A stretch of DNA of 15,055 bases from Bacillota bacterium. GTDB lineage: Bacteria; Bacillota; Clostridia; Clostridiales; Clostridiaceae. The stretch's first letter is position 1. Every line of letters starts with the position of its first letter. The stretch covers positions 1 to 15,055 of the forward strand of contig JAEXZL010000120.1 in the NCBI GenBank assembly GCA_023451395.1. The letters are read 5' to 3'. The notes beneath the pieces are model-generated. The model was not told where the DNA came from and did not search any database. It was given only the letters and a program-made list of their open reading frames with translations. Shown one piece after another: positions 7,043-14,091 of the stretch. Both the position numbers and the translations under genes were made by a program.

Positions 7043-7695
7043 GTATAAAGGTTCTAGGTCTATTATCAGAGGTCATATATCCCTTTAAAGAGGAATGCAT
7101 AAGCTGCGGAGAATATAGCAGTGAATTTTTATGTAAGTGCTGTAGCTTAAAGCTTGTAAGGCTTCAAGATAGCTATCAAATCAAAGGTTCTGAAGGTGAT
7201 AAGTTCCAAGTATATAGTATATCCTATTATTCCTCGGTGATGAAAAAGCTTATACTGGAATTTAAGTATAAAAAAAACTTTTTTGCATTAGAGCTCTTAA
7301 CTGAGCTTTTGCGAGATTTTATACTTACAAAAAAATTAACCTTTGATTATATCACTTATGTACCTGCAAGCAGGAAGACTTTAAAAAAGCGAGGCTTTAA
7401 CCAAAGTAGGCTTTTGGCCCATAGTACGGCAAAAGAATTAGGCTGTGAAGCCATTGAGCTTTTACAAAAGTTTAGAGAAACTAAGGAGCAGAAAAAACTT
7501 AATACTGAGGAAAGATGGAATAACCTTAAGGAGGCCTTCAAAACTTTAAATAAAAGAGATATAGAGGGTAAGCGGCTGCTGCTTATAGATGATGTGGTAA
7601 CTACCGGTGCAACAGTTTGGCATTGTAGGGATGAGTTATTAAAATCTGGTGCCTTGGAGGTTTTAGTATTGACCTTGGCCAAAAGTAATGTATAA
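7018..7695 (+). CDS. comFC: ComFC-type phosphoribosyltransferase-like competence protein
   Basis: 225 residues, close to the length of known ComFC/GntX proteins, which are needed for transformation in naturally competent bacteria and interact with ComFA. A four-cysteine zinc site lies at Cys27/Cys30 and Cys39/Cys42. The type I phosphoribosyltransferase domain follows, with VPASRKTLKKRGFNQS in its middle and the PRPP-binding signature LLIDDVVTTGAT including Asp191-Asp192 and Thr195-Thr199. The ATG at 7018 is the first possible start, because TAA codons at 7006 and 7009 close the frame. AGGAGG at 6998-7003 is 14 nt away, a little far. The start lies inside the upstream gene, which suggests translational coupling. 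The stop codon overlaps the -10 of the next promoter, and no terminator separates this gene from the downstream RNA. Confidence 0.93.
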   Translation: MGKRLFQLGIKVLGLLSEVIYPFKEECISCGEYSSEFLCKCCSLKLVRLQDSYQIKGSEGDKFQVYSISYYSSVMKKLILEFKYKKNFFALELLTELLRDFILTKKLTFDYITYVPASRKTLKKRGFNQSRLLAHSTAKELGCEAIELLQKFRETKEQKKLNTEERWNNLKEAFKTLNKRDIEGKRLLLIDDVVTTGATVWHCRDELLKSGALEVLVLTLAKSNV

Positions 7696-7696
7696 T
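7669..7696 (+). promoter_or_regulatory. Strong promoter of the raiA-type RNA
   Basis: TTGACC (7669-7674), a 16-nt spacer and a perfect TATAAT (7691-7696), placing the transcription start at about 7703-7704. That is the base where the structured RNA begins. The promoter lies inside the last codons of comFC, whose stop is at 7693-7695. Confidence 0.75.
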
Positions 7697-7703
7697 ATAT
7701 ATT

Positions 7704-7939
7704 GCTAGGTCTGTGGTTGAAAGTCGATGCCAGTCGCAGGCAAAACGATCCACGTAAGTTAAACAAAGTTTTAATGAGCATGGTGCGGCTTAGAAGTAAG
7801 TCCTGCCAGATATATACTGAGAGGGCTAGTAGTGAGAGGATAATCCCGGGTAGCGAAAGTCCCAGCAGGCGAGTGTGGGGTCAAAGATCAGGTCAGCTAG
7901 CTAAAAAAAGGTATAAGCCAATGGCTTATACCTTTTTTT
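7704..7939 (+). ncRNA. raiA-motif noncoding RNA
   Basis: A stretch of about 200 nt, visibly richer in G and C than its surroundings, lies between comFC and the hpf/raiA gene. It has its own promoter and an intrinsic terminator. The 5' end GCTAG (7704-7708) can pair with CTAGC (7897-7901), closing the molecule just before the terminator stem (7903-7939). Many short complementary G/C blocks inside suggest a compact fold. The raiA motif is a structured RNA family described from Clostridia and Actinobacteria, typically upstream of raiA (ribosome-associated inhibitor) genes, and its molecular function is not settled. I call it from position, size, composition and transcript architecture; I could not run a covariance search. 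The frame open across it (7702-7953) has no Shine-Dalgarno or recognisable protein. A 6S-like RNA is a less likely alternative. Confidence 0.82.
7903..7939 (+). terminator. Terminator of the raiA-type RNA
   Basis: A perfect 17-bp stem, AAAAAAAGGTATAAGCC (7903-7919) and GGCTTATACCTTTTTTT (7923-7939), has an AAT loop and ends in a seven-T tract. It also ends any read-through from the recD2-comFC operon and insulates hpf. Confidence 0.95.
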
Positions 7940-8080
7940 ACTTCCACATATAATTATACTATTATTTTTGTAAAAAATCAAAGGGTAAAGAACACAAAAG
8001 AATGGTAATAATAAGAGGCAAGCTAAGAAAGTAGAGGATAAATTAATTAAATAATCTGTTAATTGGCTTATATATAGTTG

Positions 8081-8109
8081 TTATGAAGAGAATAAAAAGG
8101 TAATATAAT
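8081..8109 (+). promoter_or_regulatory. Candidate hpf promoter
   Basis: A perfect TATAAT (8104-8109) lies 62 nt before the hpf ATG. The -35 at ideal spacing, TTATGA (8081-8086), is poor; a better TTGTTA at 8078-8083 is 20 nt from the -10. A promoter is expected here because the raiA terminator lies upstream, but the -35 is uncertain. The rest of 7940-8100 is AT-rich with nothing else I can support. Confidence 0.4.
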
Positions 8110-8121
8110 TATATAACAATT

Positions 8122-8160
8122 AACTTTGAAGAGCCAAAGATCCTTTAAAGTTTGGAAGGA
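8122..8160 (+). promoter_or_regulatory. Structured hpf leader, possible Shine-Dalgarno switch
   Basis: AACTTTGAAG (8122-8131) pairs with CTTTAAAGTT (8143-8152), with one G-U, just upstream of the Shine-Dalgarno. Alternatively TCCTT (8141-8145) can pair with AAGGA (8156-8160), covering the ribosome binding site. The two pairings share 8143-8145 and exclude each other. Whether either is used in cells is unknown. Confidence 0.35.
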
Positions 8161-8170
8161 GCTGGATTAA

Positions 8171-8707
8171 ATGAGAGTGACAGTAATAGCAAAAAACATT
8201 CAGTTAACTAATGCACTTAAGGAGGTTGTTGAAAAGAAGATTTCAAAGCTATCTAAATACTTCAGCAAAGAAGTAGAAGCTAAGGCAACATTAAGTGTTC
8301 AGAAGAATAGACAGATAATCGAGGTTGTAATTCCTTTCAACGGAGTGATACTAAGAGGCGAAGAAGCCACAGATGATATGTACAGATCCCTAGACTTAGT
8401 AGAGGAGAAGTTAGAAAGACAAATTAGAAAACAAAAGACTAAACTAGAAAGAAGATATTCAGGAGATTCCTTAAGATTTTCCGCTATAGAAAATGTGGAT
8501 GATTCTAATTTTGAGGATGAGGAAGAAGCTCAAATAGTTAAGACAAAAAGATTTGCAATAAAGCCCATGAATGAAGATGAAGCTGTTCTTCAAATGGAGC
8601 TTTTAGGACATAGCTTCTTTGTTTTCTCTAATGCAGAAACTGGAGATGTAAATGTGGTTTATAAGAGAAAAGATGGTAACTACGGCTTAATTGAACCAGA
8701 ATATTAA
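8171..8707 (+). CDS. hpf: Long-form ribosome hibernation-promoting factor
   Basis: Binds the 30S decoding region and dimerises ribosomes into inactive 100S particles when growth slows. The 178 residues are the long form. The N-terminal RaiA/S30AE domain (about 1-100) starts MRVTVIAKN and carries the basic RQIRKQKTKLERR segment. An acidic linker is followed by the C-terminal dimerisation domain beginning KTKRF at 124-128 and including VLQMELLGHSFFVF. AAGGAG (8156-8161), 9 nt before the ATG, fixes the start. The leader between the -10 and the Shine-Dalgarno can form a 10-bp hairpin or an alternative pairing that covers the Shine-Dalgarno. The raiA-type RNA is immediately upstream as a separate transcript. 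A terminator follows. Confidence 0.96.
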   Translation: MRVTVIAKNIQLTNALKEVVEKKISKLSKYFSKEVEAKATLSVQKNRQIIEVVIPFNGVILRGEEATDDMYRSLDLVEEKLERQIRKQKTKLERRYSGDSLRFSAIENVDDSNFEDEEEAQIVKTKRFAIKPMNEDEAVLQMELLGHSFFVFSNAETGDVNVVYKRKDGNYGLIEPEY

Positions 8708-8720
8708 AGCAATGATAACG

Positions 8721-8747
8721 AACCCCCTTCCATATGGATGGGGGTTT
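8721..8747 (+). terminator. Terminator of hpf
   Basis: AACCCCCTTCC (8721-8731) and GGATGGGGGTT (8736-8746) form an 11-bp stem with one T-T mismatch and an ATAT loop, followed by TTTAATT. It lies 13 nt after the hpf stop. Confidence 0.85.
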
Positions 8748-8791
8748 AATTATGTTTTTCTATACAATGATGTTTTCAATTGTATTATGTG

Positions 8792-8821
8792 TTGAAATAA
8801 TTTAGAATAAAGTGTTATAAT
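8792..8821 (+). promoter_or_regulatory. Extended -10 promoter of secA
   Basis: TTGAAA (8792-8797), an 18-nt spacer and a perfect TATAAT (8816-8821) with the extended TG element at 8813-8814. It lies between the hpf terminator and the secA start, so secA begins its own transcript near 8828. Confidence 0.75.
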
Positions 8822-8864
8822 CTAAGTTGATTATAAAAAATTAACATATCGAGAGGAAAATAAT

Positions 8865-11375
8865 ATGGGATTATTAAATAAAATATTCGGAACCTATAGT
8901 GAAAGAGAAGTTAAAAGAATACTTCCTTTAGTAGATAAAATTGATGCTTTAGATGAAAAAATGCAATCCTTAAGTGATGAAGAGCTTAAAGCAAAGACAC
9001 AAGAATTTAAAGAAAGACTAAGCAATGGTGAAGCACTTGATAATATACTTCCAGAAGCTTTTGCAGTTGTTAGAGAAGCATCTATGAGGGTTATTGGGCA
9101 AAAGCCTTATCGGGAGCAGCTCATAGGAGGTATAGTTCTTCATCAGGGTAGAATTTCAGAAATGAAAACTGGTGAAGGTAAAACTTTGACAGCTACACTA
9201 ACTGCATATCTCAATGCTCTAACAGGTAAAGGAGTACATATAGTAACAGTAAATGACTACCTTGCCAACAGAGATAAAGAGTGGATGGGACAAATTCATG
9301 AATTTTTAGGATTAACTACTGGGGTTATTCTTCATAGCTTAAACAATGAAGAAAGAAGAGCTGCTTATGGCGCTGATATAACTTATGGAACTAATAATGA
9401 ATTTGGTTTTGATTATCTTAGAGATAACATGGTTATATATAAAAATGAAATGGTTCAGAGAGAGCTTAGCTTTGCAATAGTGGATGAGGTGGATTCCATC
9501 CTTATTGATGAAGCCAGAACCCCTCTTATAATATCTGGAGCTGGCGAAAAATCTACAGATTTTTATAGAGTTGCTGATATGTTTGTTAAGAGACTATTTA
9601 AAGATAAGCATTTTACTATTGATGAGAAGGCCAATGCAGTAATGCTTACAGAGGATGGTATGAAGGAGGCTGAAACAGCCTTTGGAATAGATAACTATGC
9701 TGATGCTGACAATATGGAACTTCAGCACTATATAACACAAGCCCTTAAGGCAAACTATTCTATGAGAGTAGATAAGGACTATATGGTTAAGGATGGAGAA
9801 GTAATCATCGTTGATGAATTTACCGGAAGATTGATGGAAGGTAGACGATATTCCGATGGGCTCCATCAAGCAATTGAAGCTAAGGAAGGTGTTAAGGTAG
9901 AAAGAGAATCTAAGACTTTAGCAACTATAACCTTCCAGAATTATTTTAGAATGTATGATAAACTCTCTGGTATGACAGGTACAGCGCAAACAGAAGAACT
10001 TGAATTTAGAGAAATATACGGCCTTGATGTAGTAGTTATTCCTACCCATCTTCCAGTTAAGAGAGAAGATAATCCTGATATGATTTATAAGACTACAAAA
10101 GGGAAATATAATGCCTTAATAAATGAAATAGTGGAAACCAATGCTGTGGGTCAGCCAGTTCTTGTTGGTACTACAAGCATCGAGAAATCAGAGCTCATTT
10201 CTTCTCTTCTTAAAAGAAGAGGCGTTGCCCATCAGGTTTTAAATGCTAAGTATCATGAGAAGGAAGCAGAAATCATATCCCATGCAGGAGAAAAGGGAAT
10301 GGTTACTATAGCTACCAATATGGCTGGTAGAGGTACAGATATTAAGCTTGGAGAGGGTGTTGTAGAAGTAGGAGGACTTAAGATCATAGGTACAGAGCGT
10401 CATGAATCAAGACGTATTGACAACCAGCTTAGAGGACGTTCCGGCCGTCAGGGAGACCCAGGAGCTTCAAGGTTCTATATATCCTTAGAAGATGACCTTA
10501 TGAGAATATTTGGTTCAGAAAAGCTTCAGGGAATAGTTGATAGCTTAGGCCTTGGTGAAGATGAGGCCATAGAAAGCAAGATGGTTTCTAAAGCTATTGA
10601 GAATGCTCAAAAGAAGGTTGAAGGAAATAACTTTAATATTAGAAAAACCCTTTTAGGCTATGATGATGTAATGAATATGCAGAGAGAAATAATCTACAAG
10701 CAAAGAGCTCAGGTTCTTGATGGTGAAAATCTAAAGGATCAGATTCAGGACATGATAGATGAGGTTATTTCTTCAGCAGTAAATTCTCATATAACTGGTA
10801 TTCAGGAAAATTTTGAGGAAGACTTGAAAAATCTCATAAGCTACATGGAAGATATATTCCTTCCCCATGGTTCAGTGAAGGTAGAGGATATAGATTCCCT
10901 TTCCAATGATGAGATAAAGAATAAGTTCTTAGAGATGGCAACTAACTTCTATCGTGAAAAAGAAGCTCAGTTTGGCGAAGAGCAAATGAGAGAGGTTGAA
11001 AGAGTAATCCTGTTAAGAGTGGTAGATACTAAATGGATGGATCATATAGACAACATGGATCACCTAAAACAGGGTATGGGTTTAAGAGCCTACAAGCAGC
11101 AAGACCCAGTGCAGGCTTATCAGTTTGAAGGTAGCTCCATGTTTGATGAGATGATATACAACATTAAGATAGACACTGTTAAATTCCTCTTCCATGTGAA
11201 GCTTGAGAAAGCTCCTGAGAGGGAGAAGGTAGCAAAGGAGACCTCAACTAACCAAAACGATAACTCTGTAAAGAAGCAGCCTTTAAAGAAGGATCAGAAG
11301 GCTGGAAGAAATGACCCTTGTCCTTGCGGCAGCGGCAAAAAATATAAAAATTGCTGTGGTAGAACTTCAGTATAA
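8865..11375 (+). CDS. secA: Preprotein translocase ATPase SecA
   Basis: The ATPase motor that drives unfolded preproteins through the SecYEG channel. The 836 residues match Firmicute SecA. The first nucleotide-binding domain carries Walker A MKTGEGKT (100-107, Lys106) and Walker B VDEVDSI (206-212), followed by IDEARTPLI. The preprotein-crosslinking region lies at about 225-360. The second nucleotide-binding domain carries TNMAGRGTDIKLG and the arginine-finger region RRIDNQLRGRSGRQGDPG. Helical scaffold and wing regions follow. A basic linker leads to the zinc-binding SEC-C tail with Cys819, Cys821, Cys830 and Cys831, which contacts SecB-like partners, lipid or ribosomes in other species. AGAGGA (8852-8857) precedes the ATG by about 7 nt. 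All motor motifs look intact. A hairpin without a strong U tract separates it from prfB, so partial read-through is possible. Confidence 0.99.
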   Translation: MGLLNKIFGTYSEREVKRILPLVDKIDALDEKMQSLSDEELKAKTQEFKERLSNGEALDNILPEAFAVVREASMRVIGQKPYREQLIGGIVLHQGRISEMKTGEGKTLTATLTAYLNALTGKGVHIVTVNDYLANRDKEWMGQIHEFLGLTTGVILHSLNNEERRAAYGADITYGTNNEFGFDYLRDNMVIYKNEMVQRELSFAIVDEVDSILIDEARTPLIISGAGEKSTDFYRVADMFVKRLFKDKHFTIDEKANAVMLTEDGMKEAETAFGIDNYADADNMELQHYITQALKANYSMRVDKDYMVKDGEVIIVDEFTGRLMEGRRYSDGLHQAIEAKEGVKVERESKTLATITFQNYFRMYDKLSGMTGTAQTEELEFREIYGLDVVVIPTHLPVKREDNPDMIYKTTKGKYNALINEIVETNAVGQPVLVGTTSIEKSELISSLLKRRGVAHQVLNAKYHEKEAEIISHAGEKGMVTIATNMAGRGTDIKLGEGVVEVGGLKIIGTERHESRRIDNQLRGRSGRQGDPGASRFYISLEDDLMRIFGSEKLQGIVDSLGLGEDEAIESKMVSKAIENAQKKVEGNNFNIRKTLLGYDDVMNMQREIIYKQRAQVLDGENLKDQIQDMIDEVISSAVNSHITGIQENFEEDLKNLISYMEDIFLPHGSVKVEDIDSLSNDEIKNKFLEMATNFYREKEAQFGEEQMREVERVILLRVVDTKWMDHIDNMDHLKQGMGLRAYKQQDPVQAYQFEGSSMFDEMIYNIKIDTVKFLFHVKLEKAPEREKVAKETSTNQNDNSVKKQPLKKDQKAGRNDPCPCGSGKKYKNCCGRTSV

Positions 11376-11381
11376 GGTTAA

Positions 11382-11414
11382 AGGATAGATTTGTATATAT
11401 TACAAATCTATCCT
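11382..11414 (+). terminator. Hairpin between secA and prfB, possibly a weak terminator
   Basis: A perfect 14-bp stem, AGGATAGATTTGTA (11382-11395) and TACAAATCTATCCT (11401-11414), has a 5-nt loop. It is followed by GTTTATTAG, not a run of T. It could be a leaky terminator, an mRNA processing site or a stability element. Confidence 0.5.
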
Positions 11415-11450
11415 GTTTATTAGTAAAAAATAAGTCATGAGGTGATGATA

Positions 11451-12570
11451 ATGCTCTTAGAAATAGAAAAGATCATGGGTAGGATTAAGGATCTAAAGGA
11501 AGCTTTATACGAAGTGAGGGGTTCACTTTGACCGAGGCAACCTGGAAAAGAAACTTGAAGAATTAGAAAACAAAATGCAGGAACCAAATTTTTGGGAGGA
11601 TTCCTCAAGGGCTTTAGAGATTACGCAAGAAGCAAAAAGAATAAAAGATAAGCTTCAAGGTTATAAATCTCTGAAGGAGCGTTTGGAGGATGTGGAAGTG
11701 CTTTTAGAGCTTATTTCAGAGGAAGAGGATGGAGAAATAAATGAGCTCTTAGGAGAACTTAAAGCCCTAGAGCATGATTTGGAAAACTTCCGTATTGAGA
11801 GTATTCTCTCTGGAGAATATGATAAAAACAATGCTATTTTATCTCTTCATGCAGGAGTAGGGGGTACTGATGCTCAGGATTGGACAGAGATGCTTTTAAG
11901 AATGTACACCCGCTACTGTGAAAAAATGAAATATTCCCTTGAAACCTTAGAGTTTTTAAGCGCTGATGAAGCGGGGATAAAGGGAGTTACCTTAAGAGTA
12001 AAGGGCGATTATGCCTATGGGCATTTAAAGGCTGAGAAGGGTATACATAGGCTTGTTAGGATTTCACCCTTTAATGCTAATGGAAAAAGACAGACTTCCT
12101 TTGCATCTGTAGAGGTTATGCCTGAGCTTACAGAGAGTCAGGATATTGAAATAAATCCTTCAGACTTAAAGGTTGACACCTATAGAGCTGGAGGGGCTGG
12201 AGGACAGCATGTTAATAAAACGGAGTCGGCTGTAAGAATAACCCATATACCTACTGGAATAGTAGTGCAGTGTCAGAATGAAAGAAGCCAGCACAGCAAT
12301 AGGGAAACAGCTCTTGCAATGCTTAAGGCAAAGCTCATTGAGCTTAAGGAAAGAGCTCATAAGGAAAAGATTGAGGATCTTACTGGAGATCTTAAGGATA
12401 TGGGGTGGGGAAGCCAGATACGCTCTTATGTATTCCATCCCTATACTTTAGTTAAAGATCATAGAACCGGAGCAGAGGTTGGAAATGTAGAGTCAGTGAT
12501 GAATGGAGAAATAGATGCTTTCATAGGAGAATATCTAAAGCAGACCAGTAAGGGAATCATTGAAGAATAA
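11451..12570 (+). CDS. prfB: Peptide chain release factor 2, made by programmed +1 frameshift
   Basis: Recognises UGA and UAA stop codons and triggers peptide release. The protein is encoded in two frames. Codons 1-26 start at the ATG at 11451 (Shine-Dalgarno GAGG at 11439-11442) and end in CTT TGA at 11526-11531. The ribosome then skips T11529 and continues from GAC at 11530 to the stop at 12570, giving 372 residues. Taking the second frame alone would start falsely at an internal ATG at 11575. In full-length numbering the stop-codon-reading SPF tripeptide is 205-207 and the catalytic GGQ is 250-252, the same numbers as in E. coli RF2, which confirms the 26-codon first part. It lies downstream of secA, 75 nt after its stop. 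Low RF2 should favour frameshifting, so the gene autoregulates. A strong terminator follows. Confidence 0.97.
11517..11532 (+). promoter_or_regulatory. prfB +1 frameshift signal
   Basis: AGGGG (11517-11521), a 4-nt gap, then slippery CTT and the in-frame TGA followed by C (11526-11532). The internal Shine-Dalgarno-like sequence plus CTTTGAC is the known RF2 recoding signal. TGA is codon 27 of the first frame here. Confidence 0.96.
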
Positions 12571-12583
12571 AATTTAAAATTAG

Positions 12584-12630
12584 GGTGTGTTACAAAACTA
12601 ATGAAAGTAGTTCTGTAACACACCTTTTTT
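12584..12630. terminator. Terminator between prfB and the convergent peptidase gene
   Basis: GGTGTGTTACAAAACTA (12584-12600) and TAGTTCTGTAACACACC (12608-12624) form a 17-bp stem with one A-C mismatch and a 7-nt loop, followed by six T on the plus strand. On the minus strand the following tract is CTAATTTTAAATTTT, so it may also stop the converging transcript. Confidence 0.88.
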
Positions 12631-12631
12631 C

Positions 12632-13951
12632 TTAAGGCTTATCTTTAAAATAATAAATTGATAAGCCTATTAATAGCAAGGTGCCTATGAGCCCAGAAAT
12701 ATTAAAGTAAATATATGGATTGCTTTTGTAAGCTTTCTTTATAAGCTCAGGATAAAAAGCTGTAAAGGCAGAGCTTATGGCTTCAGGGCTAATATGATCT
12801 ATGGTGTCAGAAGGAGTGTGAATATTATCTAAGTCAGCATGAGTAAGGGTTAAGGCATCAATGCCAAGCTTTCTAAAATGTTCATGATCGCTGGAATCTT
12901 CATAAATTACATTAAAGGGAATATTTCTATTTCTAAAGGAATTGGAGAGGTAAGCTATTAAATCAGTGGCTCCATTATCCTCTTTACCACCCATGATAGT
13001 CAAGGGGAGGTTTTTATTACTGCCAATCATATCGAAATTAAATACAGTGGCATTTTTTATTTCATCATAATACTTATCTGCAAAGGCTTTAGAACCAAGA
13101 CAACCAAATTCCTCACCATTAAAGGCAGCAAAAATCAAAGGAATATCACTTTCCCCAAGCCCCTTACAAAAACGGGCAAGCTCTAATAAAAAAGCCGTAC
13201 CAGAAGCATTGTCCAGGGCACCACCATAGAGATTTTCTAGGGGATCAGCTCCTATGTGGTCAAAATGGCAGGACAAGATAAGCTCATCTTTTTCTTCAGT
13301 AATACTTTTATTATTAGTGGCTATAATATTATAGGCTTCTTCTTCAGCTATTTTATAAGGAACAGAGCAATATATGCTCTTTCCTTCTTGAAGTTCTAGG
13401 AGCATATCCCTAAAGCAGGCTTCGCTTACTGCGATATAAAGACTATAGGGAGCGTCTATTATAAAGGAGCTTCTAAAATTGAAATCTTCATTTTTTGTAA
13501 TAGAAAAAAGCACGGTGCTGTCGTCCTTATTAACAAGAATATAATCCTCAGAATACCTTATATCCTTTAGTGTAAAGGTTATTTCATTAACCTTAAAATT
13601 AAGAAGATCCTCCTTGAAGTCGGTGCCATAACTATAACTGTTAATAATTCCATCAGAGGTTATAACCTGTAGTAGAGGGGTGTTTCTGCTATATTTAGGA
13701 TAGCTCATGGGAAAGCTGTGATAAAAGCTATCCTTATAGGCATTAAGACCAGATTCCAAAAAGGAAGACTTTATATACTCTCCGGCAATTCGGTTTTCAA
13801 GGGTACCTGTAAGCCTTCCTTGAAGGTTTTCTGAGGATAGAAATTTGATATCCTCTAGAACTCTGCTGGTATCAAAGGCTTCAAGCTTTAATCTAAAGCT
13901 TAAAAATAAGCTAAAGGATAGAAGAAGAATTGTTAAAATAAGATTTTTCAT
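12632..13951 (-). CDS. Membrane-anchored M28-family zinc metallopeptidase
   Basis: A putative aminopeptidase with a co-catalytic zinc site. The 439 residues begin with a basic MKN and a hydrophobic stretch (about 4-19), a signal peptide or anchor, and end with one hydrophobic segment (about 415-433) and a KDKP tail. The catalytic domain should face outside. The M28 ligands are all present in order: His229 in CHFDH, Asp247 in ALDNASG, Glu280-Glu281 in NGEEFG (the first as the general base), Asp307 in NFDMIG, and His378 in IHTPSDT. The N-terminal region of about 200 residues carries no motif I recognise. GAAGGTGAAGG directly precedes the ATG on the minus strand. The gene is alone, divergent from tex and convergent with prfB. 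Substrate is unknown; amino-acid scavenging or wall/lipoprotein turnover are guesses. Confidence 0.9.
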   Translation of the reverse strand: MKNLILTILLLSFSLFLSFRLKLEAFDTSRVLEDIKFLSSENLQGRLTGTLENRIAGEYIKSSFLESGLNAYKDSFYHSFPMSYPKYSRNTPLLQVITSDGIINSYSYGTDFKEDLLNFKVNEITFTLKDIRYSEDYILVNKDDSTVLFSITKNEDFNFRSSFIIDAPYSLYIAVSEACFRDMLLELQEGKSIYCSVPYKIAEEEAYNIIATNNKSITEEKDELILSCHFDHIGADPLENLYGGALDNASGTAFLLELARFCKGLGESDIPLIFAAFNGEEFGCLGSKAFADKYYDEIKNATVFNFDMIGSNKNLPLTIMGGKEDNGATDLIAYLSNSFRNRNIPFNVIYEDSSDHEHFRKLGIDALTLTHADLDNIHTPSDTIDHISPEAISSAFTAFYPELIKKAYKSNPYIYFNISGLIGTLLLIGLSIYYFKDKP

Positions 13952-13975
13952 CCTTCACCTTCTTTATAAATATTT

Positions 13976-14005
13976 ATTGTAAATGTTTATGAGAAGAATT
14001 GGTAA
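13976..14005 (-). promoter_or_regulatory. Candidate promoter of the peptidase gene
   Basis: On the minus strand, TTACCA (14005-14000), an 18-nt spacer and TACAAT (13981-13976). The -35 overlaps an inverted repeat GGTAAT-TT-ATTACC at 14001-14014, which could be an operator or chance in AT-rich DNA. Confidence 0.3.
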
Positions 14006-14033
14006 TTTATTACCTTAGGGTGATTTGTCCTTG

Positions 14034-14062
14034 TTGTAAAGCTATTAAAAAAAATATATAAT
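14034..14062 (+). promoter_or_regulatory. Candidate promoter of tex
   Basis: TTGTAA (14034-14039), a 17-nt spacer and a perfect TATAAT (14057-14062). The start would be near 14069, leaving a leader of about 23 nt that carries the Shine-Dalgarno. Confidence 0.5.
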
Positions 14063-14091
14063 TATTTATTGTATGGAAGGAAGGTGTAGAA

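Noticed and set aside
7356..7781. Minus-strand frame over comFC and the RNA; similar frames at 9594-9869 and 12166-12438
   Set aside because: Each is antisense to conserved coding motifs, with no start signals.
7702..7953. Open frame of 83 codons on the plus strand across the structured RNA
   Set aside because: No Shine-Dalgarno, composition of a structured RNA, and it reads through the terminator stem. It starts before the predicted transcript start.
8002..8034. Ten-codon frame starting ATG GTA ATA in the gap before hpf
   Set aside because: No properly spaced Shine-Dalgarno and lies upstream of the likely hpf transcript start.
12584..12624. Long inverted repeat as a mobile-element end
   Set aside because: No transposase or target duplication is seen. 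The T tract and convergent genes make a terminator the simpler reading.
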